NCBI RefSeq assembly: GCF_010093595.1
Contig: NW_022985475.1
Location: 26,504 to 90,503 of the forward strand
Source of the DNA: Mytilinidion resinicola
Lineage: Eukaryota; Ascomycota; Dothideomycetes; Mytilinidiales; Mytilinidiaceae
Length of the DNA: 64,000 nucleotides
Direction: 5' to 3'
Shown here: piece by piece, positions 45,458-57,071 of the stretch
How positions within the stretch are numbered: position 1 is the stretch's first letter
Layout: the number at the start of each line of letters is the position of its first letter
The notes under the pieces: generated by a model
The model's input: only the letters and a program-made list of their open reading frames with translations
The model's database searches: none
Told to the model about the DNA's origin: nothing
Translations under genes and position numbers: made by a program

Positions 45458-47141
45458 CTAATCGCTATACGCAGGTGCAGCAGCAGTCGACGTAGCCGCA
45501 GCAGTCGACGTAGTCGCAGCACATGGATCTACCAGGTTGAAGCAAGCCGTATCGTAATAGACCGCGGTATAAGCACCGGTTGCAGGATGATCCGCGATTA
45601 CCGTTGAGATAGCGGCGCTGTAGTACGTGCAGATATTGCCTTGGATAAAAAAGCTCTTGAATCCGTACTCCTGGGCCAGATTTCTACAGTAATCTAGAGA
45701 TGGAGCACCCGATTCGCCTAGATAGTACGCGCCCCCGAGAATTCGCCCTTGTAGAGTCTCACCGCAGATAAGACTGCTAGAGGGATCGTAGGCGTCTGCA
45801 AGGTAGTATGGGGTTGCCGTGCACACAGACGGAGCGGCGCATTGAGTGGTTGTCGTGCTCGTAACCGTGGTTGTAGTTGTCGTGGTGGGCGTGAAGGTTG
45901 CAGATGGAGTTATGGTCTCAGTGTCGGTCTCCGTGACAGTCACTAAATTTGTTGAAACGACTGTCGACGTGGGTGTGGTAAGCGACAGGCATTCACACGC
46001 AGCCGTTATGTCAGTGGGAGTAGGGGTCGGTGTCGGCGATGGAGTCTCGGAGGTGGTAGAGCTGTCAGTAGTAGAGGCAGGCGTCTGGGAAGAAGTCGAG
46101 CTTTCAGTAGTGGAGGATGGCGTCTCGTAGGTGCTTGAGCTTTCAGATGTCGAAGATGGGGTTTCAGATGTTGAAGACGGAGTCTCGGTTGTGGAAGACG
46201 GAGTTTCAGTGGTGGAAGATGGAGTCTCAGTCGTCGAAGTCTCAGTCGTCGAAGTCTCAGTCGTCGAAGTCCCCGGGGCAGATGAAGACACGCCCGTGCT
46301 ATAGACCGAGCTGTAGGTGTAGACAGACGTCCCAAAGCTGTAAATTGATGTTCCGGAGGAGGAGCTTGAGCTATTGTGGGGAACGGAGTAAGGAGCCGAT
46401 GTGGTCGCCGAGCTGCTGTAGCTGGAGACAGAATTTACATAGCTGGAGGAGGTCGTTCCGTATAGCGAGGCGACCGAGGAGCTGAGGTAGCTCGAATGCT
46501 CATTCCCAGCGGATCCGGTAGTGCATGGCGTCCTGGTCGAGATAGTGGAGGAGACTTCATAGGCATAAGCAGACGCGGAAGAGGTGAAAGAAGACTTGGT
46601 GGAAGTTGAAGAGGACACAACGGCCGCGTAACCGACGGAAGAATGACCGTATGCGGAGTAGTGTCCGCTGAGAGTAGATTCGGTGCATGGCTTCTTTGAG
46701 GAAGTTTCCGTGCAAGGGCAGATGGTGGTGTAAGCTGTCACAATGACTGTCTTCGCAGCTCCGCGCTTGTATACGGACTGGGCCGCAGACGATGTGCACG
46801 TTGTGGCTGTGCTCGTCTCGGTATCCGTGCTCGTTACGGTGTCGACCGTGATGGTTGTGGTATCGGCATATGCCGTCTCAGTGACTGTATTAGTGCTAAT
46901 ATGTGTGTTAGTAGGGCGATGGGGAAGACCAGATGATGCATTCAGCGTACATTGTGGCATCGATAGAGTCGGTTTCTGTTTGAGTCTGGATAGAAAGGAA
47001 CGACGAGCAATAGGAAGTTGCGGCGTCTGGACCAAGGGCATCCACGATGACGTTTGGCGTTGGGCATGCTACTTCTGTTATCGTCGTCGCAACGGCCACC
47101 GACGCCACAGAGAGTGTGAGAAGCGCAATTTTGGAGAACAT
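45458..47141 (-). CDS. Secreted Ser/Thr-rich (mucin-like) cell-wall protein
   Basis: Two exons, 47141-46951 and 46895-45458, with a 55-nt intron carrying a CTACTAAC branch point. They give 542 aa. A signal peptide (FSKIALLTLSVASVAVA) is followed by a short domain with Cys. A very long Ser/Thr/Tyr-rich region comes next, including a tandem array (TSTTE and TPSSTTE units, about 46,130-46,270) and a Pro/Thr spacer (SPTPTPTPTD). The C-terminal ~120 aa have six or more Cys (CTATPYYLADAYDP, CRNLAQEYGFKSFFIQGN, YYDTACFNLVDPC), resembling PAN/apple-like wall domains. Heavy O-glycosylation is expected. No GPI signal is evident. Adhesion or wall architecture is inferred from composition. Confidence 0.85.
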
Positions 47142-48664
47142 TATGATTAATGAGTGACGATAGTCAAAGACTGGAAAACGAATGGACGCAGAGTGATAAC
47201 TCTGCAGGAGGTGTCTGACGTTAGGGAATTAACTAACGGAGTAGAGAACGACGCTGCTGGGGGGGTTCCAGGACTCATGTAGTTTCTTCTCATGGCACGA
47301 GCGTCTATCGTAGGAGTAGGGCCTAAGCGAGGCGGGATCTTTACAGCGCGTAAAATAGACGGCCCTGGCGATTCTACGCCGACAACGCCACTAGAGATAT
47401 CGGTTTGTCTAGATTCGGGTCAGTGAGCAGAGGCCAGCCAGCCATGGTACAGCCTCTCTGTACGTCCGATGACCTAGCGCGGAACCTGAGTGACCCCTGT
47501 GAACCTCCTTTTCTGGGCTAATAATGAGCCGGCTCGAAGATTCATTGGCTAGGCAGCTGTTATTCCCTCCTAAAGGCATCCGGAATCGTTACCTCATACG
47601 GCAACTTCGTGGCTTGATTTTGGCGCTAGATCGCCGGACGTACAGAGAGGCTGTATGGTCTGGCCACATCGCTTTCAGTCCGGCTTTTTTTGGCGCAGAA
47701 AATGCAGAAACAAAAGCCGACTGCCTGGCCATTCAAATAATGGGTTTTGGGAAGGTGAGAGACGGTTTCTCCAATCTTTTGGGGTGGAGTCATGAAGGCA
47801 TGCAACATCAGCATGCGAAGAAGCACACACATGCTCCGTGCTCTAGCATGGCAGGATTACAGCATCGAGTCGGGCGTCGCGGTTGGGCCTTGTTGGGAGT
47901 GGAGGTTGGAGTTGGAAGGGGTGCAGGCGCTCAGGATGGACCCTGACTCTTTTAAGCCACTTGACCCCTGACTAGGCCGTGTCGATCTAGCGTTCAGCCT
48001 CACGCGCGTAGGCCACGCGCCACACGTGCCGTTCGTCCCGCTCCGGCCAAGATCGGTTGCTATTTTGAGTACCCTTCCTCTCACGACTCGAAAGGGTGGC
48101 GGTCAGGCTCTACTCGACGTCCGGGCTGCTGCGCAGAAGTATTCGAAGAACCCGACGGGGCCCGAGCAGCTCAAGCGTTGAAACCGTGCCGTTACGAGGG
48201 AACGTTGTTAGAAATCCTCATTGGAAACGACTGTGGCATTCAGTCGAACCACGGTGCGGCACGAGAATTACGCGCTAGATATATGCGGCCCAGCGGTCGG
48301 TATCTCCATCCACAACTCTTCCAACACCGTTTGAGGTGGCCCAAATAAGTCATTCCCTTTTCAAAATGATCTATCCAGATATTTCGAGAAGGCTTTAGGG
48401 GACTTCAGACAACGGGAGGCTGATCTAGAACACACAAACTTTAGGCGTGAAAGCGATGCAGCGCCGAAAGCAGGTAAGGGCATGGAAGAGCAATCAGACG
48501 CATGGTTAGCATCCTTTGTGCGACATCTTGAATTTTATGGGGAAAGCCGCCCTTTAGTCACCTGTCTACCGTCCCTAAGCTTTTCGGTTCTCAGTCCATC
48601 TCATTTCACGCCGTATTTGGGTGGCGGGTAACATTTCATCCGTGTCTCTTGCTCGCTCCTCATC
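47142..48664. other. Intergenic, nothing firm
   Basis: A 140-codon plus-strand frame at 47,524 has no recognisable content. A MITE-like end, ACACCGTTTGAGGTGGCCC, sits near 48,325. The rest is unremarkable. Confidence 0.45.
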
Positions 48665-50207
48665 ATGCCCCTAAAGCAAGATGATCAAAGTTCCGACCCA
48701 CCCACTCTCTTCGCAAAGGTTCGCAGAACACTCGCAGACCAAAAAGCAGCTGCCAACTTCTCCGTCGGCGGTCACATCGACATCAGTTCGTCAGCCACAG
48801 ACGATAAGAAGTCGACTTTCATGGCACCTGTAACTCTCCGCTGGGACTCCAAGGCTACTGGCAATATCAGCAAGATTTCTCTCCCAATCAGAACAACGTG
48901 GAAACTACCGCTACACTCGGTAAGCTCCTTGAGGATTGTCAGCCAGCGTCGTTCGGCCTTGGAGGAAAAGAAGTCTACGATGAAAGTTACCGCAAAGCCC
49001 TTCCGCTAGATGAGACGCAATTCTTCTCGAACTTTAACCCCTATGCGGTCGACACCGTGGATACTTCTACCACAGGTCAACAAAGAGGTGCGCAGGGTCA
49101 GAGCAAAACTCTACAAACTCAACGTATATTCTGGTCCATCTGGCAAGTTCCGTGCTCACGTCGATACTCCCCGCGCGGAATCCCAATTTAGCTCCCTGGT
49201 TGTTAGGCTACCGTGCGCGCGCGCACGAAGGAGGGGCATTGGTGGTGCGTCACAACGGCAACGAAGTCAACTTCGACTGGAGCGGCACTGATCCGAAAGC
49301 TATCGCGTGGGCCGCTTTTTACGGCGACTGCGAGCACGAAGTCCTGGAAGTTCGCTCTGGCCATCGCATCACATTGACGTACAACCTACACATGGCGCGG
49401 GGAGTTGGCGGACTTGCTGGCATGAGCCCATTTTTGGATGCTACGTCGCTGCCTCTCTTCAAAGATATGCGAGGTCTCCTTGCACACAAGTATTTCTTAA
49501 TGGAAGGTACGTCGGGGGGGATGAACCACACTTCCAAAATATGTTGAAGCGCCAAAGCGGCGGCAGAAAAGTCGGATCCGCGCGCTTGCTCCGTATTCAT
49601 GCTAATTTTGTCACAGGTGGCCAAATCACGATTCAGTGCGCGCACTTTTATGCTCACGGCAGCGGCGTAAACATTCATGGTCTCCCAGCATCTCTGAATG
49701 GTGCTGATGTGGCTGTCTTCGAGGTTCTACGCAAGCGGAGATTGGGTCCTCAGGTGCTCCCAGTACTCAGCTCATCCGGTAGCACAAAATACCTCGTGGA
49801 CGCCGCTGGATATTACGACTACAGTGACAATGACGAAGAGGACTGCTACTACGACCGGTATAGCAGTGAATCCGAGTTTTCGGATGAAGAGCTGGAGGAG
49901 AGCGATGAGTGGTCCGAATTTGGGAGTGACGATTCTGAGAATGAGCGAACCGAGGAGGAAAGGGCTGCGGCAGTGGCCAGGAGAACTAAACGAAGGGAGA
50001 AGATAAGACTTCGTGAGGAAGCTAGGGAGCTCTAGCAGAAAAAAAAAAACGGAAGTCAAGAAGCAGCGGGAGGAGGACCACATGGCCGCGATAGAGGAGG
50101 TCAAAGAGTGGGACCCGCACACAGATCGGTACATCGTTGGCACTCGGCTATGGAACCGCTATGTGGGAGGCGAATATAGTGACGAGGGCGAACCTCTCGA
50201 GTCCTAG
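48665..50207 (+). pseudogene. 2OG-Fe(II) oxygenase-family gene, multiply frameshifted
   Basis: Pieces in successive frames follow the order of a fungal prolyl-4-hydroxylase-like protein: APVTLRWDSKATGN, LGKLLEDCQPASFGLGGKEV, AKLYKLNVYSGPSGKFRAHV with DTPR (HxD iron ligands), HEGGALVVRHNGNEVNFDWS, FYGDCEHEVLEV (distal His) and SGHRITLTYNL (Arg for 2-oxoglutarate). Frames change near 48,873, 49,065 and 49,215. A normal intron may span 49,507 to about 49,617 before GGQITIQCAHFYAH. An in-frame TAG (50,033) and an 11-base A run shift the frame again before WDPHTDRYIVGTRLWNRYVG. The catalytic residues survive but the frame cannot be translated. Confidence 0.8.
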
Positions 50208-50617
50208 GGCAGGTTCCATGCGAGAAAGCTTACATAGTTAATCCAAAGCCTAGTAAGAAGACGAAGCGCGACATTGCGATAGCATACATAGCTATAAGTT
50301 TTCACATACCTCTTCAGAGAACCTTCATCTAATACGTCGATAGTACGGCAATGAACCGAGCTTCGGTCTCGAGCTTTCTGCTACTGCGATCATTGCGGAC
50401 GTATGCGCATTGCGATATCGGCGACTATGAGATTAATTGCGCCACTTAGGAATGACCGGAGAAGCAGAGATGCATGTTTGCTGAAGCAAAGTGAATTAGC
50501 ATGTTCAGAGCACTTGAGAAGGAAAAGTTGATTAGAAGTGACCTTTATTCTATATTTTCTTAAGACATGCACACTAGACGGGGAAAGAGTAGCACACTTA
50601 AAAAGTCATCTTATGTC

Positions 50618-50743
50618 TACAGCTGTTTGCCACTGCTTGGAGTGCTTCAACGACTTCTAAAATCGCCTAAGGTGAACAGCTTCCGTCACGCTCAGGTTTC
50701 CCAGAATGCATTGAAGCAACCCAAGCAGTGACACACAGGTGTA
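50618..50743. mobile_element. MITE, TGCCACTGCTT type
   Basis: Left TACAGCTGTTTGCCACTGCT (50,618) and, from the right, TACACCTGTGTGTCACTGCT (to 50,743) form inverted ends of ~32 bp with few mismatches. Length is 126 bp. It lies 73 bases downstream of the small-secreted-protein relic's stop. Confidence 0.8.
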
Positions 50744-50815
50744 CGGACTCACCGCACGGTTTGTTAAACTCAGAGTGCCACTTTTTCTATGCCCTGCATG
50801 ATGGTACCGTGCTCC

Positions 50816-51315
50816 TCACTGGCAGATTAATGCAACTGATTCAATCGAGTCTCTACTTTCGAACCAACCACATTTACCAATATACTGCCGGCCTTGATTT
50901 GCCTCACTCCCTATGTCTTTACGACACTCGCCATCCTTGAAAACTTTGACTAATTAAATCTTTAGATAAAGGACTTCATTTCTAAAGGGGAAAAACCTCT
51001 TACAGATACAACCCCGCTCAAGGTCCTTAACAAGTATGCCACCAGGCCGAACATCTTTGCCAGTAACATTGGACAACCATTCTGTAGCGCATGTCAGCGT
51101 CAATACAATGGCCCCGAGACTTGCTTTCGGGAAGTCGTACGAGTGCTTTAGCATTCTGAAAAGAATCCTACGTGGGTGGGGAGTCCTCCGTAAGTGTATG
51201 TTCTGTGCTCGTCTTTAGCAGAACACTTCCGATATGGATATGAGACAATGCTGTTCTTCGCGAGAGCAGTAGTAGCCGGGAGGAACGACACAAGTGCGGC
51301 AGCGAAGGAAACCAT
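50816..51315 (-). pseudogene. Small secreted six-Cys protein, copy 2, with one premature stop
   Basis: Three exons, 51315-51141, 51081-51004 and 50949-50816, match the exon structure of the gene at 61,569. Intron phases are identical, exon 2 is exactly 78 nt in both, and both introns fall in the same codons. It would encode 128 aa: signal peptide MVSFAAALVSFLPATTALA, then RKC, SEC, EWLSNVTGKDVRPGGILVKD with GC, FKVFKDGEC, YIGKCGWF and ALIC, so all six cysteines are kept. The only lesion is TAA at 51,148-51,150 (codon 56), a CAA-to-TAA type change in CpA context. It ends CQ-stop, 50 residues shorter than the intact copy's tail. It probably died recently. Confidence 0.8.
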
Positions 51316-52157
51316 CGTAATAAGTGCGGCAGTGAAGAAGACCGTCGTAATCTGTGCTATCAATTTCGTTGAGAGTAGAGCTGGAGTCGCCGAGTGTGTG
51401 TGTAAGGTGTGTAAGGTGGCCACTTTGCGGGTAGATGTACGTGGCTTTATATGACTAATTTATGTGTTGATCAAAGTTAGAAATTGTACCATGGTACCGA
51501 GAGCGAGGTTGTTCGCGGATAAGCAGTGGAAACCAAGCACACACTACCAAAGTGAGCGAGCCTAACAAGCACAGCGAAAAGGACTGTTCGATGACGTGGC
51601 ACGTAAGAGGTGTCCATGATTCAGATTTAACAACTTTTCCTTGAGATTCCCAAATTCTTTGTTTTGAGCAATCTATAAGCTTTTCAACCCCCTCAGACAC
51701 AGGCTAATGAAAGTATGAGGTTCACCACTGAGCATGTGCATCATGATGCAGATCTAAATGGATACCTCCAGGCAATATAAGCACTAGCAGAGTGACGTAC
51801 GCAAGGTTATGACGAGGCTTTGTGTTTGACAGCTCTCTCACAGAATGCTTTTTGAGTCTCTAGCACTCAACATTGTTTGAGTGTAACAAATTTCTCATCG
51901 TAGGTTAGTTGGAACGGCCTAATGTGTCAGAGCCACCGCGCACGCGTAGACTGGTCTAGTGCTTCTTAAGGCCCTGTAATATTGGCTGGAAAATTACAAA
52001 TAAACCATCAAGTCAGTGCATGCGGTAGAAGGGATTTCTCAGCCAAGCCGGGACTTCTGCGGCATATATCACCTTCATCGGCAAATAGGAGCGCAGCACG
52101 TGATGACTCAATTCTTCACCACGCGGGGCATGAAAAAGGTGGCACTCTACTGTACAC
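51316..52157. other. Intergenic, nothing recognised
   Basis: Upstream of the secreted-protein relic. Short frames only. GTGTGTGTAAGGTGTGTAAGG near 51,397 is a minor simple repeat. Confidence 0.45.
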
Positions 52158-52285
52158 GTGCACATGTCTACCACTGCTTAAAGTGCTTTAATCCATTTTC
52201 AGAATTCTAGACGGGATAGAGGCTCTTCACTCTGGGCTATATAGAAACTCGTTGAAGCACCTTAAGCAGTGGTAGACAGCTGCAC
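52158..52285. mobile_element. MITE, TACCACTGCTT type
   Basis: The best-preserved ends in the window: left GTGCACATGTCTACCACTGC TTAAAG (52,158) and, from the right, GTGCAGCTGTCTACCACTGC TTAAGG (to 52,285), 34 bp with four mismatches. Length is 128 bp. Confidence 0.85.
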
Positions 52286-52368
52286 CTATAAGACAGCGTA
52301 AGTAATAAGTGTCCATAGAAATTGGGAGTCTACGAATCCGTGAGGTGTATACACAATATTTCCGTGCC

Positions 52369-52494
52369 TGTGTATACTGCTTTAGCACCGCTTGAGGTCG
52401 TCCAGTATCGTATTATTATTTCTGAGCTACTAGCTTCAGCAAAGCTGATAGCTCTATGGGCCACCTCAGATAGTGTTGAACTGCTTGAGTGTGC
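52369..52494. mobile_element. MITE, TGAGGTGG type
   Basis: Left TGTGTATACTGCTTTAGCAC with GCTTGAGGTCGTCC (52,369) and, from the right, GCACACTCAAGCAGTTCAAC with TATCTGAGGTGGCCC (to about 52,494). Length is ~126 bp, 83 bp from the preceding MITE. Confidence 0.65.
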
Positions 52495-53076
52495 CACCTT
52501 TTTCCTGCCTAGCGTGTCCACCTCCGTCTCAACGTCGAAGAGATGGCCAGTTGGCAATAATTTTTGATAGATAATTACCACATTTCATTGTGGCTGAATT
52601 GAAAGACCAAGCTAGCTTGTGCATGATGGTGCTGACGAAGTAGTTGAAGATCACATGACCATGTGTGAGAGATGGCGTCGTTGGAGAATGATGAAATCTA
52701 TAGGAATTTCGGAGAAACGGACCAAAAATATACGGTTCCATCTGAAGAGCTTCGAAGATTTGTAGGGAAAGGCTGTTATCCCTAGTAGTGGTATTCGTGG
52801 CCTAATGAGGAAAGCTATGACTCCAAATGTATGAGTGAATGTTTCGGTACAACGCCGGTTCCATACAAAACTATTCACGTCAATGAATGCAGGAAGGAGC
52901 CCGACGCTGCGCCCTGACAGAGGTATTAATACCCTTGACGCTCTGAGAATGGACTAATTTCACCGACCAGCAATCCAACATCTCAGCACCATCTATCCCC
53001 CACCACCCCTCTACAGCTTTGCTTCCGCTTTGAAACGTCAACTATCTACATCTTCAACACCGGCAATATCTTAAGT

Positions 53077-54617
53077 ATGTACCCATACTTGAACGAGAAG
53101 TGGTCCAACAAGTTTTGGAGGAAGGATAAAAAGAAAAAGTCTTCGCCGGAAGCACCCCTAGCTGCTCTCAGGATTCCTCTTGGACATGAAGAAAAGTCGC
53201 AGGACGAACCGATTGCCGCCTTAGATGGTAGTTCGAGCGAACCCCACCGTGAGCTTCCCGGGTGATAGTGCAGTCAAAGATCAAAGAGTGGGCTACACCG
53301 GAACAAAACATCCACGAACGATTCCCACTTCTCTCTGAAGCCTCGGAACAAGTAATTTGTAGGGCACGCACTAAATACAAGGATATGGGCGACGTTCTCG
53401 ACGATGCATTTGTCAAGGTTCTAGAGCAGAAACTGTTCTATACGACCACGAGCAGCATGGACATCTTGCGGGAGATTTCGGAGAGCATCTTTGCTAGTAG
53501 GATCACAACACTATCCTTATGTGGGCTTCAGTTTGCCACTGACGCCAAGCCGCCGAGACCTTGGTACAACGGACTATTCACCAGGCAGGATAAACAATAT
53601 CCAAAGAAGGAGGACTGGAAGGACTGCAAGCTCCGGGGCCAGGACCAGGCCAAACTTCGAGAATCCGGTCAATATATCGAGGGCCTTCGTATAGCGTTAG
53701 CCAAGTTCACGAATCTCAAACACGTTCGATACTTTCCAACCTCTCCGGATCGTGTAGGAGGCTCTTGGCTAAATATGGCAATTCTCGACATCGACAAGGA
53801 CTGGCTCGGGTCAAGCTACGGCTACACAAGCCGCGTCATGTGGGTGCGGGATGACAAATACCTCTACAGTACTCGCCACTATGATCTAAAGGACCTCTTC
53901 GCGGCTCTTCATGCGGCCGGTACTAAGCTAGAATCATTTACAACCCCTTCCTTCGGAAACCAAGCAGACTGGCAGACGATTGGCGAAGGCCGTCTTGAAG
54001 TAGTCGATCTGAAGCATTTCGCCACGATTTTCCAGAATTTGAAGGAACTGCGCTTGAATCTGAGGAGCTGGGACTACTTCAATAGGGGCCATAATATGAG
54101 GAAGATCCTCCAGGAATGCCCTGCATTGGAGATGCTCGAGCTCTCATTCTTTGCAGACGACGACGACGACTCCCCCGAGGTTTTCAGACCACTCAATGAG
54201 TATGGCGTAGGTCTGGGCGCAGTGCCAATGCCCCATCTCCAGGAGCTCCGACTAGCCTTCGATGCCGGCACATGCACCACAAAAGAGAACATCCTGGAGC
54301 TATTCAACGGGCCCGTAACAGGCCTGAGAAGTGTTCGCAAACTAGGCTTAGCTTACGTCACTCTTAATAATAACGAATGGGATGAATTGCTACTCAAACT
54401 TTCTACTCTCTTAGAGCTGGAGGACTTGTTGTTGATCAGTCCTCGGAAGGGGTGGTTCCCAAAATACTCCGAAGCAACGAAATTCTCAAATGAGTTCCTC
54501 GGAGGAGTGGCGCGGAAAGTCCAAATCCATCACGATGAGCAACCTTTCGTTGCCAAGGAAGAGTGGGTGAAGCAAGGCCAGCGAGTTCAATACAAGAGCT
54601 TTGCAATCTTCGACTAA
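53077..54617 (+). CDS. LRR/F-box-like protein, copy A
   Basis: A long open stretch from 53,262 to the stop at 54,617 (~451 codons) is paralogous end to end with the gene at 59,440-60,816: shared KEWATPEQNIHERF/EEWATPTKSPHERL, AFVKVLE..LFY, TLSLCGLQF, KLGLAYVTL, LLLISPRKG/LWIISPREG and a FAIFD/FTIFE ending. It contains leucine-rich, roughly 25-aa spaced segments (NLKELRLNLRSW, ALEMLELSF, HLQELRLAF, SVRKLGLAY), as in fungal F-box/LRR proteins, but I see no F-box. The open frame lacks its own ATG. An upstream ATG frame (53,077, MYPYLNEKWSNKFW) joins it only through a one-base shift near 53,262 or an unusual 38-nt intron (53,250-53,287). It may therefore be a null allele. Function unknown. Confidence 0.65.
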
Positions 54618-55721
54618 CAAACGGCTTTTGGGCAATAATTTGATAGCTTGTTCTGCGATTACGCTGGGAGGGGGGATTGAAAGGCTGATCTTGATACTTC
54701 CTCAATAGATTCCAAACTACTACTGGCAAATCAGTGCTACTGCTCGCCTTCTAAGAGTTTGGACACAGCTCAAATTGATAGAGTCGTCCTAGCTTGGGTG
54801 GATTTTTGAAATTGTGCTGAAGCCTTTCTTACGGTTGCAAGAGCATGTATAGTGACCTAGGACGAAACTCGTAGATAATGCAATGAGATACTGCCATGTG
54901 GGACGCGATGACGATAATTACGGGTTTTCGTATCTGCGACGGACTGGTTTTATCCGTCACCAAATCGGTGGATTCACCCGGTGTCCGATATGAGGATATC
55001 TTGGCCGACCGAAGTATTCTGCATAGTCTCGAAAATCGGCGTCCCACTCCTCGAAGTCTGGCGAAACTTTAGACTCGGCCATAACTTTGTCGCTTGGATC
55101 CTTTCGTTCCAAAAGCTCGTTGTACATATTGTATATACCAAGCAATCGGCTTCCTTCTAGGTTTCCGAAAACCGTCCAAACACCCACTGTCCCCATGATC
55201 TCCTCTTGGTAGGACTATTCGACCGCCGCATATTCTATAGATAGCGAGTTCCTTTGAATTAAGAGCTGTGTTATCGGGGATTCAGCAAGTATATATGCTG
55301 CCACGAGGCGCCGGGATAAGCACTGAAGAAGTTTACGAACGTGGTCACGGGTTCCCATTTTGGAATACCAAGAAGGCCCATCGTGTGATTTTGTCAAAGA
55401 AGATCTTTCTACACGCTCATGACACCACCAACCCTTCTCACGATCCCCAACAAGATTCCGCTGAGAGACATTGATTATCTTGGTCGCCAACTCATCGCCG
55501 CACTAAATCATTCACCGAGATAAAACCATGAGAACAACCGGGGGACTTAGTAGGTAACTTTGACTAACTTACGCAGAGAGCCCTATTTAAACCATGGTGT
55601 GGCCCCAACCCGTCATTCTTTCGCACAACATCACCACCACAGCGTCCCACACCAACCATCTTCCAGAATATTACTTTCCATATACCTCCTACTTTTCAAA
55701 GGAGGCTTGCTTGTAGACATA
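54618..55721. other. Intergenic with one coding-looking minus-strand frame
   Basis: At 55,196-54,957 the minus strand has a 79-codon frame starting MGTVGVWTVFGNLEGSRLLG, with DFEEWDADFRDYAEYFGRP. It looks protein-like but is short and unrecognised. It could be the first exon of a lost gene. Nothing else can be supported. Confidence 0.35.
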
Positions 55722-56717
55722 ATGCCACCACCAAATCTTCTCACGCTCCCCAGGGAGATTCGCCAGCTGATTGTCTCGGAGACATTCGTGACCTCCATCA
55801 GTCCAAACTCGCAAACTTTGGACAAGAACCCCACCCATGCTTCTGCATATGTTTCTGCGCCCCTCAACAGAGTCTGCAGGATATTACAAGCAGACATCGC
55901 CGCTATAGCCCCAGTATGAGTCCCGGATGCCGCAACGGGCTCGCTACGCCCCGTGGAGGCACCCCGCTATGGAGACGTGCAAGCCTTTGACGCAGTTTTT
56001 CAAACGCCGGCAATTCGGCTGCATCGAAGCTGGACCGGCTTGAAGAAATCCACATCCAAGTCTTTACCCAAGATCTCCCCCAGGCTATCATCCCAGGATA
56101 CAGAACTTATATCTCGGTTGTTGAACATCTTCGTATGCATGACTAGCGCGTCAAGGACATCAACTGGGGGTCTAGAGTCCTATACTGCATGTTTCTCGAC
56201 CTGATGCATCCCCGTTTCTGGTGAGACTGGTTCTACAGACTCCCGGCCGGTGTAAAACGCATCAAGTTCGATCTCACCCTGCCGGTAGAGATTGCTAGAC
56301 GCCATCAGCCCAGGAGGCTCTTCTGAACCGGCGAAGTACGGCCTTGAGAACAAGTTCGACCTCCAAGCTTTGTTCTGGGTGGCGACGTTTTGCATGCTTC
56401 AGAAGATCGTGGCCTTCACCACCATTCCGAATTCTGGGCTTGGTACTGGTGTCCAGAGCGGCTATCTCTCGTTTGGAGTGGTTGAAAGGCTCCCGGAGAG
56501 CCAGGTGGATGCATTGGTCCAGTTGCCGAGGGAGGTGTGTAATGGACTATATCCCCGCAATACTAGCCGTACTGTGGAAGATGATGCCCTTGCCATGGAT
56601 TATTTTAAGCACGTAAAGGAGAAGCGAGATAGCTTGGAGCAGTTGAAAAGCGAAGAGACCGAGTGTGAGAATAAAGAGCCGTCAAGGAAGAAGCGGAGGC
56701 TGGACAGGCAGAATTAG
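55722..56717 (+). pseudogene. Decayed fungal gene with an LPREIR (F-box/2EXR-like) start
   Basis: It begins MPPPNLLTLPREIRQLIVSE, the kind of N-terminus seen in fungal F-box and 2EXR proteins. After a stop and a frame change it continues LDRLEEIHIQVFTQDLPQAI, VVEHLRMHD-stop-RVKDINWG and MHPRFW-stop-DWFYRLPAG, then shifts again to YGLENKFDLQALFWVATFCM, LPREVCNGLYPRN and a basic C-terminus ending KKRRLDRQN. The stops at 56,144 (TAG) and 56,223 (TGA) fit CAG and TGG codons mutated in RIP context. Clearly non-functional. Confidence 0.65.
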
Positions 56718-56847
56718 GGCCCAGATTTAGAGGATGTGTCGAGGGACCTGGAAACGGAATTCCAAGATGCTAAATAGTGCATAGACGCAATCAGACTTTT
56801 GATTGTGCAAGCTGTTACATTGACAGGTCCTAGGTCTGTGCACACGC

Positions 56848-56922
56848 GTTTGCCACTGCTTGGGGTATCCCCATGAAATTTCAAAAATTTAGGCGCGATG
56901 TCAAGTTTTAAGCAGTGCGAAT
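56848..56922. mobile_element. MITE remnant, TGCCACTGCTT type
   Basis: TGCCACTGCTTGGGG at 56,851 and its degraded partner AAGCAGTGC at about 56,910. About 75 bp, so internally deleted. It is flanked by GTGCACACG. Confidence 0.5.
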
Positions 56923-57071
56923 TAGACGGCCCTTTGACTAAATAGCTACTTATTGGCTAGGTTGCTCCTCACAGTGGTGCTGAGTGAGCAAGGTTGGAGT
57001 CAAGCAGTGATAAGTCCGTGTGCCCAGACTTCAGACCTAGTGCTGTATATTCAAGATCGATCTCAGTCGAA

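Noticed and set aside
45846..46485. Plus-strand frames rich in Val or Ser/Arg opposite the wall protein
   Set aside because: Antisense reflections of the Thr/Ser repeat codons.
47524..47946. 140-codon plus-strand frame
   Set aside because: No recognisable motif, no intron signals and ordinary composition; could be chance.
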